Notes under the pieces: generated by a model
Databases searched by the model: none
What the model was told of the DNA's origin: nothing
Seen by the model: only the letters and a program-made list of their open reading frames with translations
Shown here: positions 8,688 to 17,502 of the stretch, piece after piece
Layout of the letters: each line of letters starts with the position of its first letter
Position numbering within the stretch: the stretch's first letter is position 1
Source of the DNA: Bradyrhizobium amphicarpaeae
GTDB lineage: Bacteria; Pseudomonadota; Alphaproteobacteria; Rhizobiales; Xanthobacteraceae
NCBI RefSeq assembly: GCF_002266435.3
Contig: NZ_CP029426.2
Location: 3,502,001 to 3,566,000, forward strand
Length of the DNA stretch: 64,000 bases
Direction: 5' to 3'
Program-made: the position numbers and the translations under genes

Positions 8688-9209
8688 CTAGTCCTCCTGC
8701 AACTCCGTCGCGACGTTAGCGAGCCAGCGGCGAATGCTCGCCTCGGCCTTGGCGTCGAGCCCGCCAGCCAGACGCTTCTCCAGCGCGATCACGCGCTCCC
8801 TGCACGCCTTCAACAACGTCGCTCCCCGCTTGGTCAGTGTCCATTGCTGGATGCGGCCGTGGACGGGATGAGGCGTCATCAGGATCGCGCCGTCGCGCTC
8901 GAGGTTGCGGATGATGACCCCGACCGTCTGCGGGGTGAGGAAAGTGAGGCGGGCCACGTCGGCGCCCGACAGGCCCGGATAGGCATTCAGCATCGTCAGC
9001 ACCGCAAATTGCGGCGAAGTCACGCCGAGGTCTGCGAGCGTCCGCTCCATCGTCAGGCGGACCGCGGCATGGGCCTGGCGCAGGAGATAGCCGAGATAGC
9101 CTTGCTCCCCGCGCTTGCCTTCGCCCGGGGCGGGTACCTGCACGGGACCTGGCTCGGCGGTTTTGCCCAGGGATTTCGATCTCGTGATAGTCGGTGTCTT
9201 GCGTAACAT
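8688..9209 (-). CDS. MarR-family transcriptional regulator
   Basis: A 173-residue winged-helix regulator. LTKRG near the wing, the DNA-recognition region LSGADVARLTFLTPQTVGVIIRN and the basic N-terminus fit MarR proteins, which bind palindromes as dimers and are released by small aromatic or oxidising ligands. The start at 9209 is preferred because it leaves the operator-like palindrome 9209-9244 outside the coding sequence; an upstream in-frame start would run through it. It is divergent from the AhpD-like gene, the usual arrangement for a MarR repressor and its target. Confidence 0.9.
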   Translation of the reverse strand: MLRKTPTITRSKSLGKTAEPGPVQVPAPGEGKRGEQGYLGYLLRQAHAAVRLTMERTLADLGVTSPQFAVLTMLNAYPGLSGADVARLTFLTPQTVGVIIRNLERDGAILMTPHPVHGRIQQWTLTKRGATLLKACRERVIALEKRLAGGLDAKAEASIRRWLANVATELQED

Positions 9210-9244
9210 ATAAGTGCTCTTATAAGATATCAGCAATCTTATAA
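9209..9244. promoter_or_regulatory. nested palindromic operator between marR and AhpD-like gene
   Basis: Arms TTATAAGAT (9220-9228) and ATCTTATAA (9236-9244) form a perfect 9-base inverted repeat with a 7-base spacer. A second repeat, TATAAG-4-CTTATA (9209-9224), shares the left arm. MarR dimers usually bind such palindromes, so this is the likely operator for both divergent genes. Binding itself is inferred. Confidence 0.7.
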
Positions 9245-9262
9245 TAGACGAGGTGGACGGCA

Positions 9263-9742
9263 ATGTCACATGCCCGCAGTGAATACGAGGAGTTCAAACG
9301 GATTGCGCCCGATGCGTATGATCTGGTGCTGGCGCTGGGCCAGCTTGCGGCCAAGGCCGGCCTCGACAAGCAGCTTCTCGAGCTCGTCAAGCTGCGCGCC
9401 TCGCAGATCAACGGCTGCGCCTTCTGCGTGCAGCACCACGTCCTGCTGTCGGAACGGATCGGCGTGCCCGTCGACAAGCTGCATCTGGTCGCGGTCTGGC
9501 GCGAGGCGCCGATCTTTTCGCCGCGCGAGCGCGCCGCGCTGGCCTGGGCCGAGGCGCTGACCCTGCTGCCCGACGGCGTCAGCGAGGACGTCTATGCCGA
9601 AGCTGCCCTGGAGTTCTCCGAGACCGAACTGATGTACCTGACCTCGGCGGTCGCCTCGATCAATGTCTGGAACCGTTTCGGCGCTGCGTTTCGCTGGACG
9701 CCGGCGCCGCGGCCGGTGGCCGCGAATGCGGCAGCATCCTGA
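9263..9742 (+). CDS. AhpD-like carboxymuconolactone decarboxylase-family protein
   Basis: A 159-residue all-helical protein. The CAFCVQHH motif gives the CxxC plus His proton-relay arrangement of AhpD-type alkylhydroperoxidases, which reduce peroxides or peroxiredoxins through a cysteine pair. The ribosome site GAGGTGG precedes the ATG. It is divergent from marR and followed within about 20 bases by a cupin gene, so a peroxide or electrophile response unit is a reasonable inference. Confidence 0.92.
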   Translation: MSHARSEYEEFKRIAPDAYDLVLALGQLAAKAGLDKQLLELVKLRASQINGCAFCVQHHVLLSERIGVPVDKLHLVAVWREAPIFSPRERAALAWAEALTLLPDGVSEDVYAEAALEFSETELMYLTSAVASINVWNRFGAAFRWTPAPRPVAANAAAS

Positions 9743-9763
9743 TCGGCACGAACGGAGGTTACG

Positions 9764-10267
9764 ATGACAGCAATGAGTTTATCTGCCGTACAGCGGCCGG
9801 CGCCGTCACGTTCGACGGCGCTTGCCGTCGTCGCAGGACTTGCCTGCGCATTTGCGATCGGCAAGACACTGCCGCTGACGATGGACGCCGTCTCTGGCGC
9901 GCTGGCGCCGCTCTGCGCCACGGCGGCGGAGAGTTCGCCGCTCGACAAGGTCGAGCCGATCGGGTCCTACGCCTTGCCGAACGTGCCGGGCAAGCGCGTC
10001 ACCATCGTGCGCGTGACCTATGGTCCAGGTGGATTCTCGCGGCCGCACCGTCACGCAGGATCGGTGACCGCCTACATCACCAAGGGCGAGATCCGCTCCC
10101 AGCTCGGCGGCGGTCCCGTCGAGACGTTCGGCGTCGGCCAGTCATTCTTCGAGCCGCCAGGCTCGACGCATCTGGTCTCGGCCAACGCCAGCATGACAGA
10201 GCCCGCGGAGTTGATCGCGGTGTTCGTGGCCGACGAGGGCGCGCAGCTCACGACGTTGCTTGAATAG
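9764..10267 (+). CDS. cupin-domain protein with N-terminal membrane anchor
   Basis: A 167-residue protein. Residues about 20-45 form a hydrophobic anchor or uncleaved signal. The rest is a small beta-barrel cupin with the metal-ligand motif PHRHAGSVTAYITKGE and the second motif FFEPPGSTHLVSAN. Likely faces the periplasm and binds a metal. The gene is 21 bases behind the AhpD-like gene and probably co-transcribed under the same MarR operator. The substrate is unknown. Confidence 0.88.
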   Translation: MTAMSLSAVQRPAPSRSTALAVVAGLACAFAIGKTLPLTMDAVSGALAPLCATAAESSPLDKVEPIGSYALPNVPGKRVTIVRVTYGPGGFSRPHRHAGSVTAYITKGEIRSQLGGGPVETFGVGQSFFEPPGSTHLVSANASMTEPAELIAVFVADEGAQLTTLLE

Positions 10268-10277
10268 CCGGCAGCCT

Positions 10278-11261
10278 TCAGGCTTGCCTCAAGCCCTTCA
10301 ACCGCTTCCATGCCGGCGAGAGACCGTATTGGACTGCCGGAATTGCAAGTGCGCCGACGATCAATCCAACGATCCCTGAGATGGCCGCTTCGACCGACCA
10401 TTCGATGACACCGCCAATGGAGGGAAGGGCGTGCGCTGCAGCCTCGGTTGCGGCATGGACCGTGCGGCCGACCACGGGCGGGCCGTATTTTTCGATGCCG
10501 TGCAGGATGATGCCGCCGCCAACCCAGATCATGGCGGCCGTGCCGATGGTGCTCAGCACTGCCAGGAAGGTAGGCATACCGCGGACCAGTGCGCGTCCAA
10601 GCGAGCGGACCGCGGCGCCAATGATGGAGGCGCCATCGTAGCGCGCAAGGGCCAGCCCGGCATCGTCCGCCTTCACGATCAGGGCCACCACGCCGTAGAC
10701 CCCGACCGTGATGCCGAATCCGACCAGTGCCAGCACCAATGCCTGGGTCCAGACATTGCCTGCGGGGATAGCTGCCAGCGTGATCGCCATGATCTCCGCC
10801 GACAGGATGAAATCGGTCTTGATGGCGCTCGCGACCTTCTCGTCCTCGACCGACCTGGCATCCGCCGCCATCGGCTGGCGCTGGGCCTCGTGGTGCGCAT
10901 GGTGCGGCATCACGGCTTCGAGCACCTTCTCGGCACCCTCGTAGCAGAGAAAGGCTCCGCCCAGCATGAGCAGCGGGGTCACCGCGGTTGGAAGGAAATA
11001 TCCAAGCAGCAGAGCAACGGGAAGCAGAATCAGCAATTTGTTGCGCAGCGATCCGACCGCAATCTTGCCGACGATCGGCAGTTCACGCTTCGAGGCAAAA
11101 CCGATGACGTAGTTCGGCGTGACGGCCGTGTCGTCGATGACCACGCCGGCCGCCTTTGCGCCCGCCTTGGCAGCCTGGCCCGCCACGTCGTCGAGCGAGG
11201 CCGCTGCCACCTTTGCAATTGCCGCGATATCGTCGAGAAGACCGATCAGTCCGACACTCAT
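10278..11261 (-). CDS. DUF808 (YedI-like) inner-membrane protein
   Basis: A 327-residue polytopic membrane protein. The N-terminal MSVGLIGLLDDIAAIAKVAAAS and the following AGVVIDDTAVTPNYV segment are hallmarks of the DUF808/YedI family. Several hydrophobic segments follow (ILLPVALLLGYFLP; FGITVGVYGVVALIV; AIPAVQYGLSP at the end). Function is unproven. The start at 11261 is chosen because the family begins with MS-GLxxLLDD; an ATG-free extension upstream is less likely. Confidence 0.9.
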   Translation of the reverse strand: MSVGLIGLLDDIAAIAKVAAASLDDVAGQAAKAGAKAAGVVIDDTAVTPNYVIGFASKRELPIVGKIAVGSLRNKLLILLPVALLLGYFLPTAVTPLLMLGGAFLCYEGAEKVLEAVMPHHAHHEAQRQPMAADARSVEDEKVASAIKTDFILSAEIMAITLAAIPAGNVWTQALVLALVGFGITVGVYGVVALIVKADDAGLALARYDGASIIGAAVRSLGRALVRGMPTFLAVLSTIGTAAMIWVGGGIILHGIEKYGPPVVGRTVHAATEAAAHALPSIGGVIEWSVEAAISGIVGLIVGALAIPAVQYGLSPAWKRLKGLRQA

Positions 11262-11346
11262 CAACCCGATCCCTTGTTCGTTCGAGCCGGCGGTGTCCGC
11301 GACTGCATGCACTTGCACCGCCCTTCATTTGGAAGCGAGCAAGCTC

Positions 11347-12948
11347 TCAATTCTCTTCGCCGCCTGACCCCTCGCGCAAGTCCGGCTTGATCGCGTCGTC
11401 GGGCAGCGCATGGGCCACCGGCTGCGCCGTGACTGCGATCTCCGGGCCGATCTCGCGGCCGCGGGCGCGGATCAGGCGTTCGTAGGCGGAGACCAGGGTG
11501 ACGTAGGGGCTGACCCAGATCCAGCCGTCGCGCGTGAACACCTGCACGTCGAAATGCAGATGCATCGATGTTCCCGCGGGATGGTCGAGATAGTTCGAGA
11601 TCACACCGATCTTCTCGCCTTCGGTGACGATGCGGCCATTGAGCACGCCATCGGCATTCATCGCCTGCGGATTCATGTGCATGTAGCGGAAGCGGATGTG
11701 CTCGGTGCGGCTGTTGACTTGAAGCGTCGCGGCCTGGTCCTTGGACGCACGGATCACGATGGCATCGCGCACGGCGACGACGCCGCGCTGCTTGGGATCG
11801 CAGGGCTCGCGGCCTTCTCCGGGCGGCGGGCAGTCGGCGGCGCGGATGTCCTCGCCCTGATGGCCGTAACCGCCTGCGCATTGCCAGACCTCGAAACTGC
11901 GTGACTCGCAGAAATTGTCGCGCCAGGGATAGGCGGTCGTGCTCTCCGTCTTGTCGCGCTTGGCATAGGATTGCGAGCGGACGAAGGCGGGCGCCTTTTC
12001 GAGCGGAAAGCGGATCTGTGCATAGGCCATCGCGTCCGGATGGCCGCCCTGCTTGCGATAGCCGGTGTTCGGGATGATGTCGCCGCTCGGCCGGTAACTG
12101 AAATCCGGTGAACGCCCGGCCGGACGATCGAGGACGTTGGAGGCGATATCCGTCAATGGCCGCATGCGCTGGCCGCCGGCGACGCGCAGGGCCTTCAGGA
12201 AGCGCTCAGCGACCGGAGAGGCTTCCTTGCAGGCGAGCCGCCGCGGCTTGGCGACGCTGTCGAGGCATTGGATCGACACCACATAGGCGGCGCCGAACCG
12301 AGTGAAAGCGTAACGGACATAGCCTTCCCGGATGAACCTGCGCAGGTCCGGGTAGGTTGTCGCGAGCGGTTTGACCGGCTCGCCCTTACCGCCGGCGGGA
12401 TCGGCGATGTCGTAGACCAGCGCCGAGCCCGTGATCTGCACCTCGACCGGCCTCGTGAACACCCGGCTCGGCATGCCGTCGCCGGCGCCGGGCTCGAGCG
12501 AGAAGGTCGCGCTGTAGCCGGCGGGGCCGGCATCGAACATGTCGACGGGATTGAAGTCTGCCTGGTAGCGGGACAGCGCCAGCGTTGCCGTCGCGCCGCT
12601 GCGCTGCGCCTCGAGGTAAGCAGCGGCGTCGAACGGCAGCAGCACCGGCACCGGACTGCGGGTGATGCCGATGAAGAATCGCGAGGAAACCGCGTTGAGC
12701 TGCACCAAGGCGGGCATCGCGCGGGAATCGTAACGCGGCACCGAACGGCGAGGCGCGAAGATGAAATCGTCCGCGACCCGGGGACGGCCGTTGATCTCGG
12801 TGCGGAGCTGGTCGAGCGCCGCGCGCCAGTCGACGCGCAGGGCCGTGAGCGAAGGGCTGCGGAATTCATCCGCAGCGAGCGGAGTGGCAATGAGGAGCGA
12901 AAGCGACGCCAGAAACAGCGAGACGAAGCGGAAACCCTTCCCAACCAC
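11347..12948 (-). CDS. M23-family peptidase-like secreted protein
   Basis: About 533 residues with a signal peptide (FVSLFLASLSLLIATPLAA). The C-terminal part contains MHLHFDVQV, the HxH of LytM/M23 zinc peptidases, preceded by a GHQGEDIRAADCPPP segment carrying another candidate ligand. The usual HxxxD motif appears as HQGED. The long N-terminal half is not recognised. It probably acts on peptidoglycan or is a structural relative. Two GTG starts are possible, 12969 and 12948; the second has GGGGGGCGAG just upstream and begins directly with the signal peptide. Confidence 0.8.
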   Translation of the reverse strand: MVGKGFRFVSLFLASLSLLIATPLAADEFRSPSLTALRVDWRAALDQLRTEINGRPRVADDFIFAPRRSVPRYDSRAMPALVQLNAVSSRFFIGITRSPVPVLLPFDAAAYLEAQRSGATATLALSRYQADFNPVDMFDAGPAGYSATFSLEPGAGDGMPSRVFTRPVEVQITGSALVYDIADPAGGKGEPVKPLATTYPDLRRFIREGYVRYAFTRFGAAYVVSIQCLDSVAKPRRLACKEASPVAERFLKALRVAGGQRMRPLTDIASNVLDRPAGRSPDFSYRPSGDIIPNTGYRKQGGHPDAMAYAQIRFPLEKAPAFVRSQSYAKRDKTESTTAYPWRDNFCESRSFEVWQCAGGYGHQGEDIRAADCPPPGEGREPCDPKQRGVVAVRDAIVIRASKDQAATLQVNSRTEHIRFRYMHMNPQAMNADGVLNGRIVTEGEKIGVISNYLDHPAGTSMHLHFDVQVFTRDGWIWVSPYVTLVSAYERLIRARGREIGPEIAVTAQPVAHALPDDAIKPDLREGSGGEEN

Positions 12949-13001
12949 TGTCTCGCCCCCCGGCGGCACCTGCGCTCGCTCTGTTCCTCGTCAGCCCTTG
13001 A

Positions 13002-13568
13002 TCAGTCCTTGGCGCGTTCGGAGTAGGAGCCGTCCTCGGTCATGACCACGATACGGGTACCGACCGCGATGTGTGGCGGCACCGTAGTGCGCACGCCGTT
13101 GGAAAGCACCGCAGGCTTGTAGGAGGACGAGGCGGTCTGGCCCTTGGTCACCGGCTCGGTCTCGACCACTTCCAGCGTGACGCGCTGGGGCAGCGCGAGC
13201 GAGACCACGTTGACGTCGTGGGTCGACAGCTTGACGGTCATGTCCGGTTGAAGATAGGAGGCCGCGTCGCCGACGACGTCCTTGGAGACCTGGACCTGAT
13301 CGTAGGTCTCCGGGTTCATGAAGTGGTAGCCGTCGCCATCTTCATACAGGAAGGTGTAGTTGCGCTCTTCGATGGTGGCTTTTTCGACCTGGTCGGTGGT
13401 CTTGTAGCGTTCGGAGATCTTTACCCCGTCCGAGATTCGGCGCATTTCGATCTGGCTGACCGGGGTGCCCTTGCCGGGATGGATGTTCTCGGCGCTCACG
13501 ACGACATAGAGCTTGCCGTCTTGCTCGATCACGTTGCCCTTGCGAATAGAACTGGCGATGACTCTCAA
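13002..13568 (-). CDS. efp: elongation factor P
   Basis: A 188-residue translation factor that binds between the P and E sites and rescues ribosomes stalled at polyproline. All three beta-barrel domains are present. The domain I loop tip reads HPGKGTP, so the modifiable lysine is residue 33, matching the lysine that EpmA beta-lysylates in the gammaproteobacterial system. Translation probably starts at TTG, because no ATG or GTG is placed correctly and AGGAAA lies eight bases upstream. It is divergent from epmA across 162 bases. Confidence 0.97.
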   Translation of the reverse strand: MRVIASSIRKGNVIEQDGKLYVVVSAENIHPGKGTPVSQIEMRRISDGVKISERYKTTDQVEKATIEERNYTFLYEDGDGYHFMNPETYDQVQVSKDVVGDAASYLQPDMTVKLSTHDVNVVSLALPQRVTLEVVETEPVTKGQTASSSYKPAVLSNGVRTTVPPHIAVGTRIVVMTEDGSYSERAKD

Positions 13569-13730
13569 AGCTATATTTCCTGCTTGCTTGGCCCGGCACC
13601 GGCCAGGACGTGATCAAATTGATGGGGGACCTGGGGCCTCAAATCAGACCGCGGCACCCGTTTCGGGCCGCAACATACTGATTTTGCCGTTAGATGCCAG
13701 CATTTTGCTCAGGTTCGGGGCGGTCGGGTA

Positions 13731-14795
13731 ATGGCTGGGGACAAGCCCATCTCACCATTCTGGTCGCCCGGGCGGCACCTCGACCGCCGGCCGTTCCTCC
13801 AGGCCAGAGGGGCCATTACCGGGTCTCTCAGGGGCTTTTTTGCCGAGCAGGGGTTCGTGGAGGTCGAAACCTCCATCCTCCAGGTCTCCCCGGGCAACGA
13901 GACCCATCTGCACGCCCCCCGGACCGAGATCATGCGGCCGGACGGCAGCCGGGCCAGCCGATATTTGCGGACTTCGCCCGAATTCGCCTGCAAGAAGCTG
14001 CTGGCGGCGGGCGAGACGCGGATTTTTGAGCTCGCGCGCGTGTTCCGGGATCGTGAGCGCGGTGACCTGCATCTGCCCGAATTCACCATGCTGGAATGGT
14101 ATCGGGCAGGCGCCTCCTATGACGCCATCATGGCCGATTGCGTCGTCGTCATCGCCCGCGCCGCGCAGGCGACCGGCATCGGGACCTTCTCGTTCCGTGG
14201 CCGGACCGCCGATCCGTTCGCCGAGCCCGAACTCCTGACGGTCGCGGGCGCCTTCGAACGGTTCGCCGGCATCGACCTGCTGTCGACAATCGGGGACGGC
14301 GAGGGTAACCGTGCCGCGCTGGCCGAGGCGGCCAGCGGCAAGGTCCGTGTGGCCGGGGACGATACCTGGTCGGATCTCTTCAGCAAGGTCCTGGTCGAGC
14401 ATGTCGAGCCGAATCTGGGGCAGGGGCGTTTGACCATTTTGTTCGAATACCCATCTCCGGAGGCGGCGCTGGCGCGGGTGAAGACGGGGGATCCCAGGGT
14501 CGCCGAGCGCTTCGAGGTCTACGCCTGCGGCGTCGAGCTCGCCAACGGCTTTGGGGAACTGACCGATGCCGAGGAGCAGCGCAAGCGCTTCACGGAATCG
14601 ATGACGGAGAAGCAGCGCCGCTACGGCGAAGCCTATCCGCTCGACGAGGACTTTCTGGCCGCGGTCGCCGCAATGCCGGAGGCGAGCGGCGTCGCGCTCG
14701 GCCTCGACCGGCTGGTGATGCTGGCAAGCGGCGCATCGCGGATCGATCAGGTGGTTTGGACGCCACCTGCAAATGAAGCATCTTTCGAGACATGA
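13731..14795 (+). CDS. epmA: EF-P--(R)-beta-lysine ligase EpmA
   Basis: A 354-residue paralogue of the class II lysyl-tRNA synthetase catalytic domain, lacking an anticodon-binding domain, as in EpmA/GenX/PoxA. Motif 2 is visible as ARVFRDRERGDLHLPEFTMLEWY and motif 3 as GVALGLDRLVML. It charges (R)-beta-lysine onto the EF-P loop lysine. The stop overlaps the epmB start by four bases (ATGA), so the two are translationally coupled. It is somewhat longer than the E. coli enzyme. Confidence 0.95.
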   Translation: MAGDKPISPFWSPGRHLDRRPFLQARGAITGSLRGFFAEQGFVEVETSILQVSPGNETHLHAPRTEIMRPDGSRASRYLRTSPEFACKKLLAAGETRIFELARVFRDRERGDLHLPEFTMLEWYRAGASYDAIMADCVVVIARAAQATGIGTFSFRGRTADPFAEPELLTVAGAFERFAGIDLLSTIGDGEGNRAALAEAASGKVRVAGDDTWSDLFSKVLVEHVEPNLGQGRLTILFEYPSPEAALARVKTGDPRVAERFEVYACGVELANGFGELTDAEEQRKRFTESMTEKQRRYGEAYPLDEDFLAAVAAMPEASGVALGLDRLVMLASGASRIDQVVWTPPANEASFET

Positions 14796-15886
14796 TGAAA
14801 ACCAACCTTGCACGCACTCTGCGAGAGCCGGCTGAGCTCGTGGCCGAAGGGCTGGCGCCCGCAGCGGCGCTGCCGGCGCTTGAGCGCGTTGCCGCACGCT
14901 ATGCCGTGGCGATCACGCCGGCGCTGGTCGAACTGATCGATCCGTCCGACCCCGACGATCCCATCGCACGCCAGTTCGTTCCGAGTGCAGCCGAATTGGA
15001 GATGCAGCCGGGCGAGAACGCCGATCCGATCGGAGATCATCCGCACTCGCCGGTCTCAGGCATCGTGCACCGCTATCCCGATCGCGTCTTGTTCAAGCTG
15101 GTGCACGTCTGCGCGGTCTATTGCCGCTTCTGTTTCCGCCGCGAGATGGTCGGACCCGGCAAGGAGAATGCGCTGTCGGACAGCGCCTATCGCGCGGCAA
15201 TCGACTACATCCGTTCGCATCACGAGATCTGGGAAGTGATCCTGACCGGCGGCGATCCGCTGATGCTGTCGCCGCGGCGGATGGGCGAGATCATGGCCGA
15301 ACTCGCGGCGATCGATCACGTCAAGGTCATCCGCCTTCACACAAGGGTGCCGGTGGCCGATCCCGCGCGGATCAGCGACGAGATGGTCGCGGCGCTGAAG
15401 GTCGAGGGTGCCACCACCTGGGTGGCCGTGCATGCCAACCATGCACGGGAATTGACGGGAACGGCGCGCGCCGCCTGCGCGCGGCTCGTCGATTGCGGCA
15501 TTCCGCTGGTGAGCCAGTCCGTGCTCTTGCGCGGGGTCAATGACAACATCGCCGCTCTGTCGGATTTGATGCGAGGTTTCGTCGAATGCCGGATCAAGCC
15601 TTATTATCTGCATCACGGCGATCTTGCGCCGGGTACCGTGCATTTGCGAACGACGTTGGCGGAAGGGCAAGATTTAATGCGGCAGTTGCGCGGGCGGGTG
15701 TCAGGGCTCTGTCAGCCGGACTATGTCATCGACATTCCCGGCGGTGCCGGGAAGTCGCCGGTCGGACCGAACTACGTGTTGGCGGCGCAAAATACCGCAC
15801 CTGACGCGCGTGATGCCGACACCGAAACGCGCTATCGTATCTTGGATTATTGCGGCGACGTTCATCTCTATCCGCCCGAGACCTGA
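14792..15886 (+). CDS. epmB: EF-P lysine 2,3-aminomutase-like EpmB
   Basis: A 364-residue radical-SAM, PLP-dependent enzyme of the KamA/YjeK type, converting (S)-alpha-lysine to (R)-beta-lysine for EpmA. The iron-sulphur cluster motif is CAVYCRFC (CxxxCxxC), followed by FRREMVG. TGGDPLMLSPRRM and VAVHANHARELT are family segments. The PLP lysine is expected in the C-terminal part (PGGAGKSPVGP). It overlaps epmA by four bases. Confidence 0.95.
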   Translation: MMKTNLARTLREPAELVAEGLAPAAALPALERVAARYAVAITPALVELIDPSDPDDPIARQFVPSAAELEMQPGENADPIGDHPHSPVSGIVHRYPDRVLFKLVHVCAVYCRFCFRREMVGPGKENALSDSAYRAAIDYIRSHHEIWEVILTGGDPLMLSPRRMGEIMAELAAIDHVKVIRLHTRVPVADPARISDEMVAALKVEGATTWVAVHANHARELTGTARAACARLVDCGIPLVSQSVLLRGVNDNIAALSDLMRGFVECRIKPYYLHHGDLAPGTVHLRTTLAEGQDLMRQLRGRVSGLCQPDYVIDIPGGAGKSPVGPNYVLAAQNTAPDARDADTETRYRILDYCGDVHLYPPET

Positions 15887-15929
15887 GCGGTGAAGGCGGC
15901 GGCGCTGGTTTGAGGAATGGAGGAGAGAC

Positions 15930-16190
15930 ATGAAGAAGATCATCGTGGCAGCATCGCTCGTGGTCTTGCTCGGTGGCGCGGCGGTCGCGCAGACCGGGAG
16001 CAAGGGATCAACGTCGGGCGGCGCCACGTCGGGGCAGTCGGGCTCATTGCCGCCTGCACCCGTCGGTCATCGTCAGCCGCGCGCCGGCGACGTGCCGAAT
16101 GAGAAGAATTTGAGCGATCCGAACGATCCGCTCAGCAAGGAAAATCAGGCGCTCGACAAGAAGATCAAGAGCATCTGCCGGGGCTGCTGA
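15930..16190 (+). CDS. small secreted hypothetical protein
   Basis: An 86-residue protein with a signal peptide (MKKIIVAASLVVLLGGAAVA, cleaved before QTGS). A Gly/Ser/Thr-rich linker follows, then a charged helix and a C-terminal CRGC pair that could form a disulphide or bind metal. GAGGAGAGAC precedes the ATG. It follows epmB by 43 bases, but no functional tie is evident. Confidence 0.65.
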   Translation: MKKIIVAASLVVLLGGAAVAQTGSKGSTSGGATSGQSGSLPPAPVGHRQPRAGDVPNEKNLSDPNDPLSKENQALDKKIKSICRGC

Positions 16191-16244
16191 TCGTCGACCG
16201 TTGCGGGCAGGGCACGACAGTCCGCCCCACCCGCGTTTGCCAGC

Positions 16245-17330
16245 TTACGCTGTCCGCTCGTGCAACCCAGCGCGCTGGGCGTTGCGGCGGATTTCGACCG
16301 CGTCAGCAAGCTGCTCGAGCGTGGTTTTGGTGGTTGCCCAGTCGATGCAGCCATCGGTGATGCTCTGGCCGTAGGTGAGCGGCTTGCCCGGCACGACGTC
16401 CTGACGGCCGGCAATGAGATTGCTCTCGATCATCACGCCCATGATGCGGTTCTCGCCGCCGGAGATCTGGCCGGCGATGTCGGCCATCACGAGCGGTTGG
16501 TTCTCCGGCTTCTTGCTCGAATTGGCATGGCTCGCGTCCACCATCACCAGCGGTGCGGCACCGGATTTGGTCAGCTCGTTGCAGGCGGCCGCGACGCTTG
16601 CCGCGTCGTAGTTCGGCTTGCTGCCGCCGCGCAGAATGACGTGGCAGTCCTCGTTGCCCGCGGTCGAGGCGATCGCCGAACGGCCGAGCTTTGTCACCGC
16701 CATGAAGTGATGCGGATGCGAAGCCGACTTCACGGCGTCCGCTGCGATCCGCACATTGCCGTCGGTGCCGTTCTTGAAGCCGACCGGACAGGACAGGCCC
16801 GAGGCCAGCTCGCGATGGATCTGGCTCTCGGTCGTGCGCGCGCCGATCGCGGCCCAGGAAACCAGGTCGGCGATGTATTGCGGCGTCGTCATGTCCAAGA
16901 ACTCTGTGCCGGCGGGCAGGCCGAGATTGTTCACGGCCGAGAGCACGTTGCGCGCCAGCCGCAGGCCCTTGTTGATGTCGAAGCTGCCGTCGAGATCGGG
17001 ATCGTTGATCAGGCCCTTCCAGCCGACGGTGGTGCGCGGCTTCTCGAAATAGACCCGCATCACGATTTCGAGCTGGTCGGCGAGCTCTTCGCGCAAGTTC
17101 GCCAAGCGCTCGGCATATTCCAGCGCGGCCTTGGGGTCATGCACCGAGCAGGGGCCGACCACGACCAGCAGACGGTCGTCCTGGCCGGCGAGAATGGCGT
17201 GGATGGCGTTGCGCGCCGCCATCACCACGCGCGTCGCGGTGAGCGTGCGCGGGACTTCCCGCATCACCTCTTCCGGCGTGCTCAGCTCTTTCAGTTCGCG
17301 GATACGAAGATCGTCGGTCGTGCTCAGCAC
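16245..17330 (-). CDS. aroG: class I 3-deoxy-7-phosphoheptulonate (DAHP) synthase
   Basis: A 361-residue class I (AroFGH-type) enzyme joining phosphoenolpyruvate and erythrose 4-phosphate, the committed step to Phe, Tyr and Trp. Family motifs are VVVGPCSVHDP, PRTTVGWKGL, AGTEFLD and VMVDASHANSSK. The isozyme letter cannot be decided from sequence. Translation probably starts at GTG 17330, with CAGGAG seven bases upstream; a longer frame would run through the terminator hairpin of the upstream attenuator. The upstream leader indicates feedback through aromatic aminoacyl-tRNA levels. Confidence 0.95.
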   Translation of the reverse strand: MLSTTDDLRIRELKELSTPEEVMREVPRTLTATRVVMAARNAIHAILAGQDDRLLVVVGPCSVHDPKAALEYAERLANLREELADQLEIVMRVYFEKPRTTVGWKGLINDPDLDGSFDINKGLRLARNVLSAVNNLGLPAGTEFLDMTTPQYIADLVSWAAIGARTTESQIHRELASGLSCPVGFKNGTDGNVRIAADAVKSASHPHHFMAVTKLGRSAIASTAGNEDCHVILRGGSKPNYDAASVAAACNELTKSGAAPLVMVDASHANSSKKPENQPLVMADIAGQISGGENRIMGVMIESNLIAGRQDVVPGKPLTYGQSITDGCIDWATTKTTLEQLADAVEIRRNAQRAGLHERTA

Positions 17331-17364
17331 GGCGGGCTCCTGTTTGTTTCGAACCTGCCGGCCA

Positions 17365-17392
17365 ATAAAAAAGCCGCCAGGTCTGGCGGCTT
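17365..17392 (-). terminator. intrinsic terminator arm of the aroG attenuator
   Basis: On the minus strand a 10-base-pair stem (AAGCCGCCAG / CTGGCGGCTT, tight 2-base loop as written, larger in practice) is followed by a run of six T. It lies 35 bases before the GTG of the DAHP synthase. Its left arm is complementary to a segment inside the leader peptide, so terminator and antiterminator are mutually exclusive. Confidence 0.9.
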
Positions 17393-17414
17393 GTTCGGAC
17401 GTTTGCTGCAATTT

Positions 17415-17495
17415 TCAGATTGAGCGCGATCCTCCTGCCGCCAGCGAGCTGTCGTAGCTAAAGTACCAAAAATAGCTGGTGGCGACGGTGATCAT
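17415..17495 (-). CDS. aromatic amino acid leader peptide of aroG
   Basis: A 26-residue open reading frame, starting MITVATS and then reading YFWYFSY: three Tyr, two Phe and one Trp within seven codons (8-14). A ribosome waiting for any of the three aromatic tRNAs would stall here. Codons 5-7 form stem segment 1 (17475-17483) and codons 18-20 form segment 2 (17437-17444), which can pair either with segment 1 or with the terminator's left arm. No Shine-Dalgarno sequence is seen. The promoter placement suggests the mRNA starts at or within a base or two of the ATG. Confidence 0.88.
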   Translation of the reverse strand: MITVATSYFWYFSYDSSLAAGGSRSI

Positions 17496-17502
17496 GGAGG
17501 GG

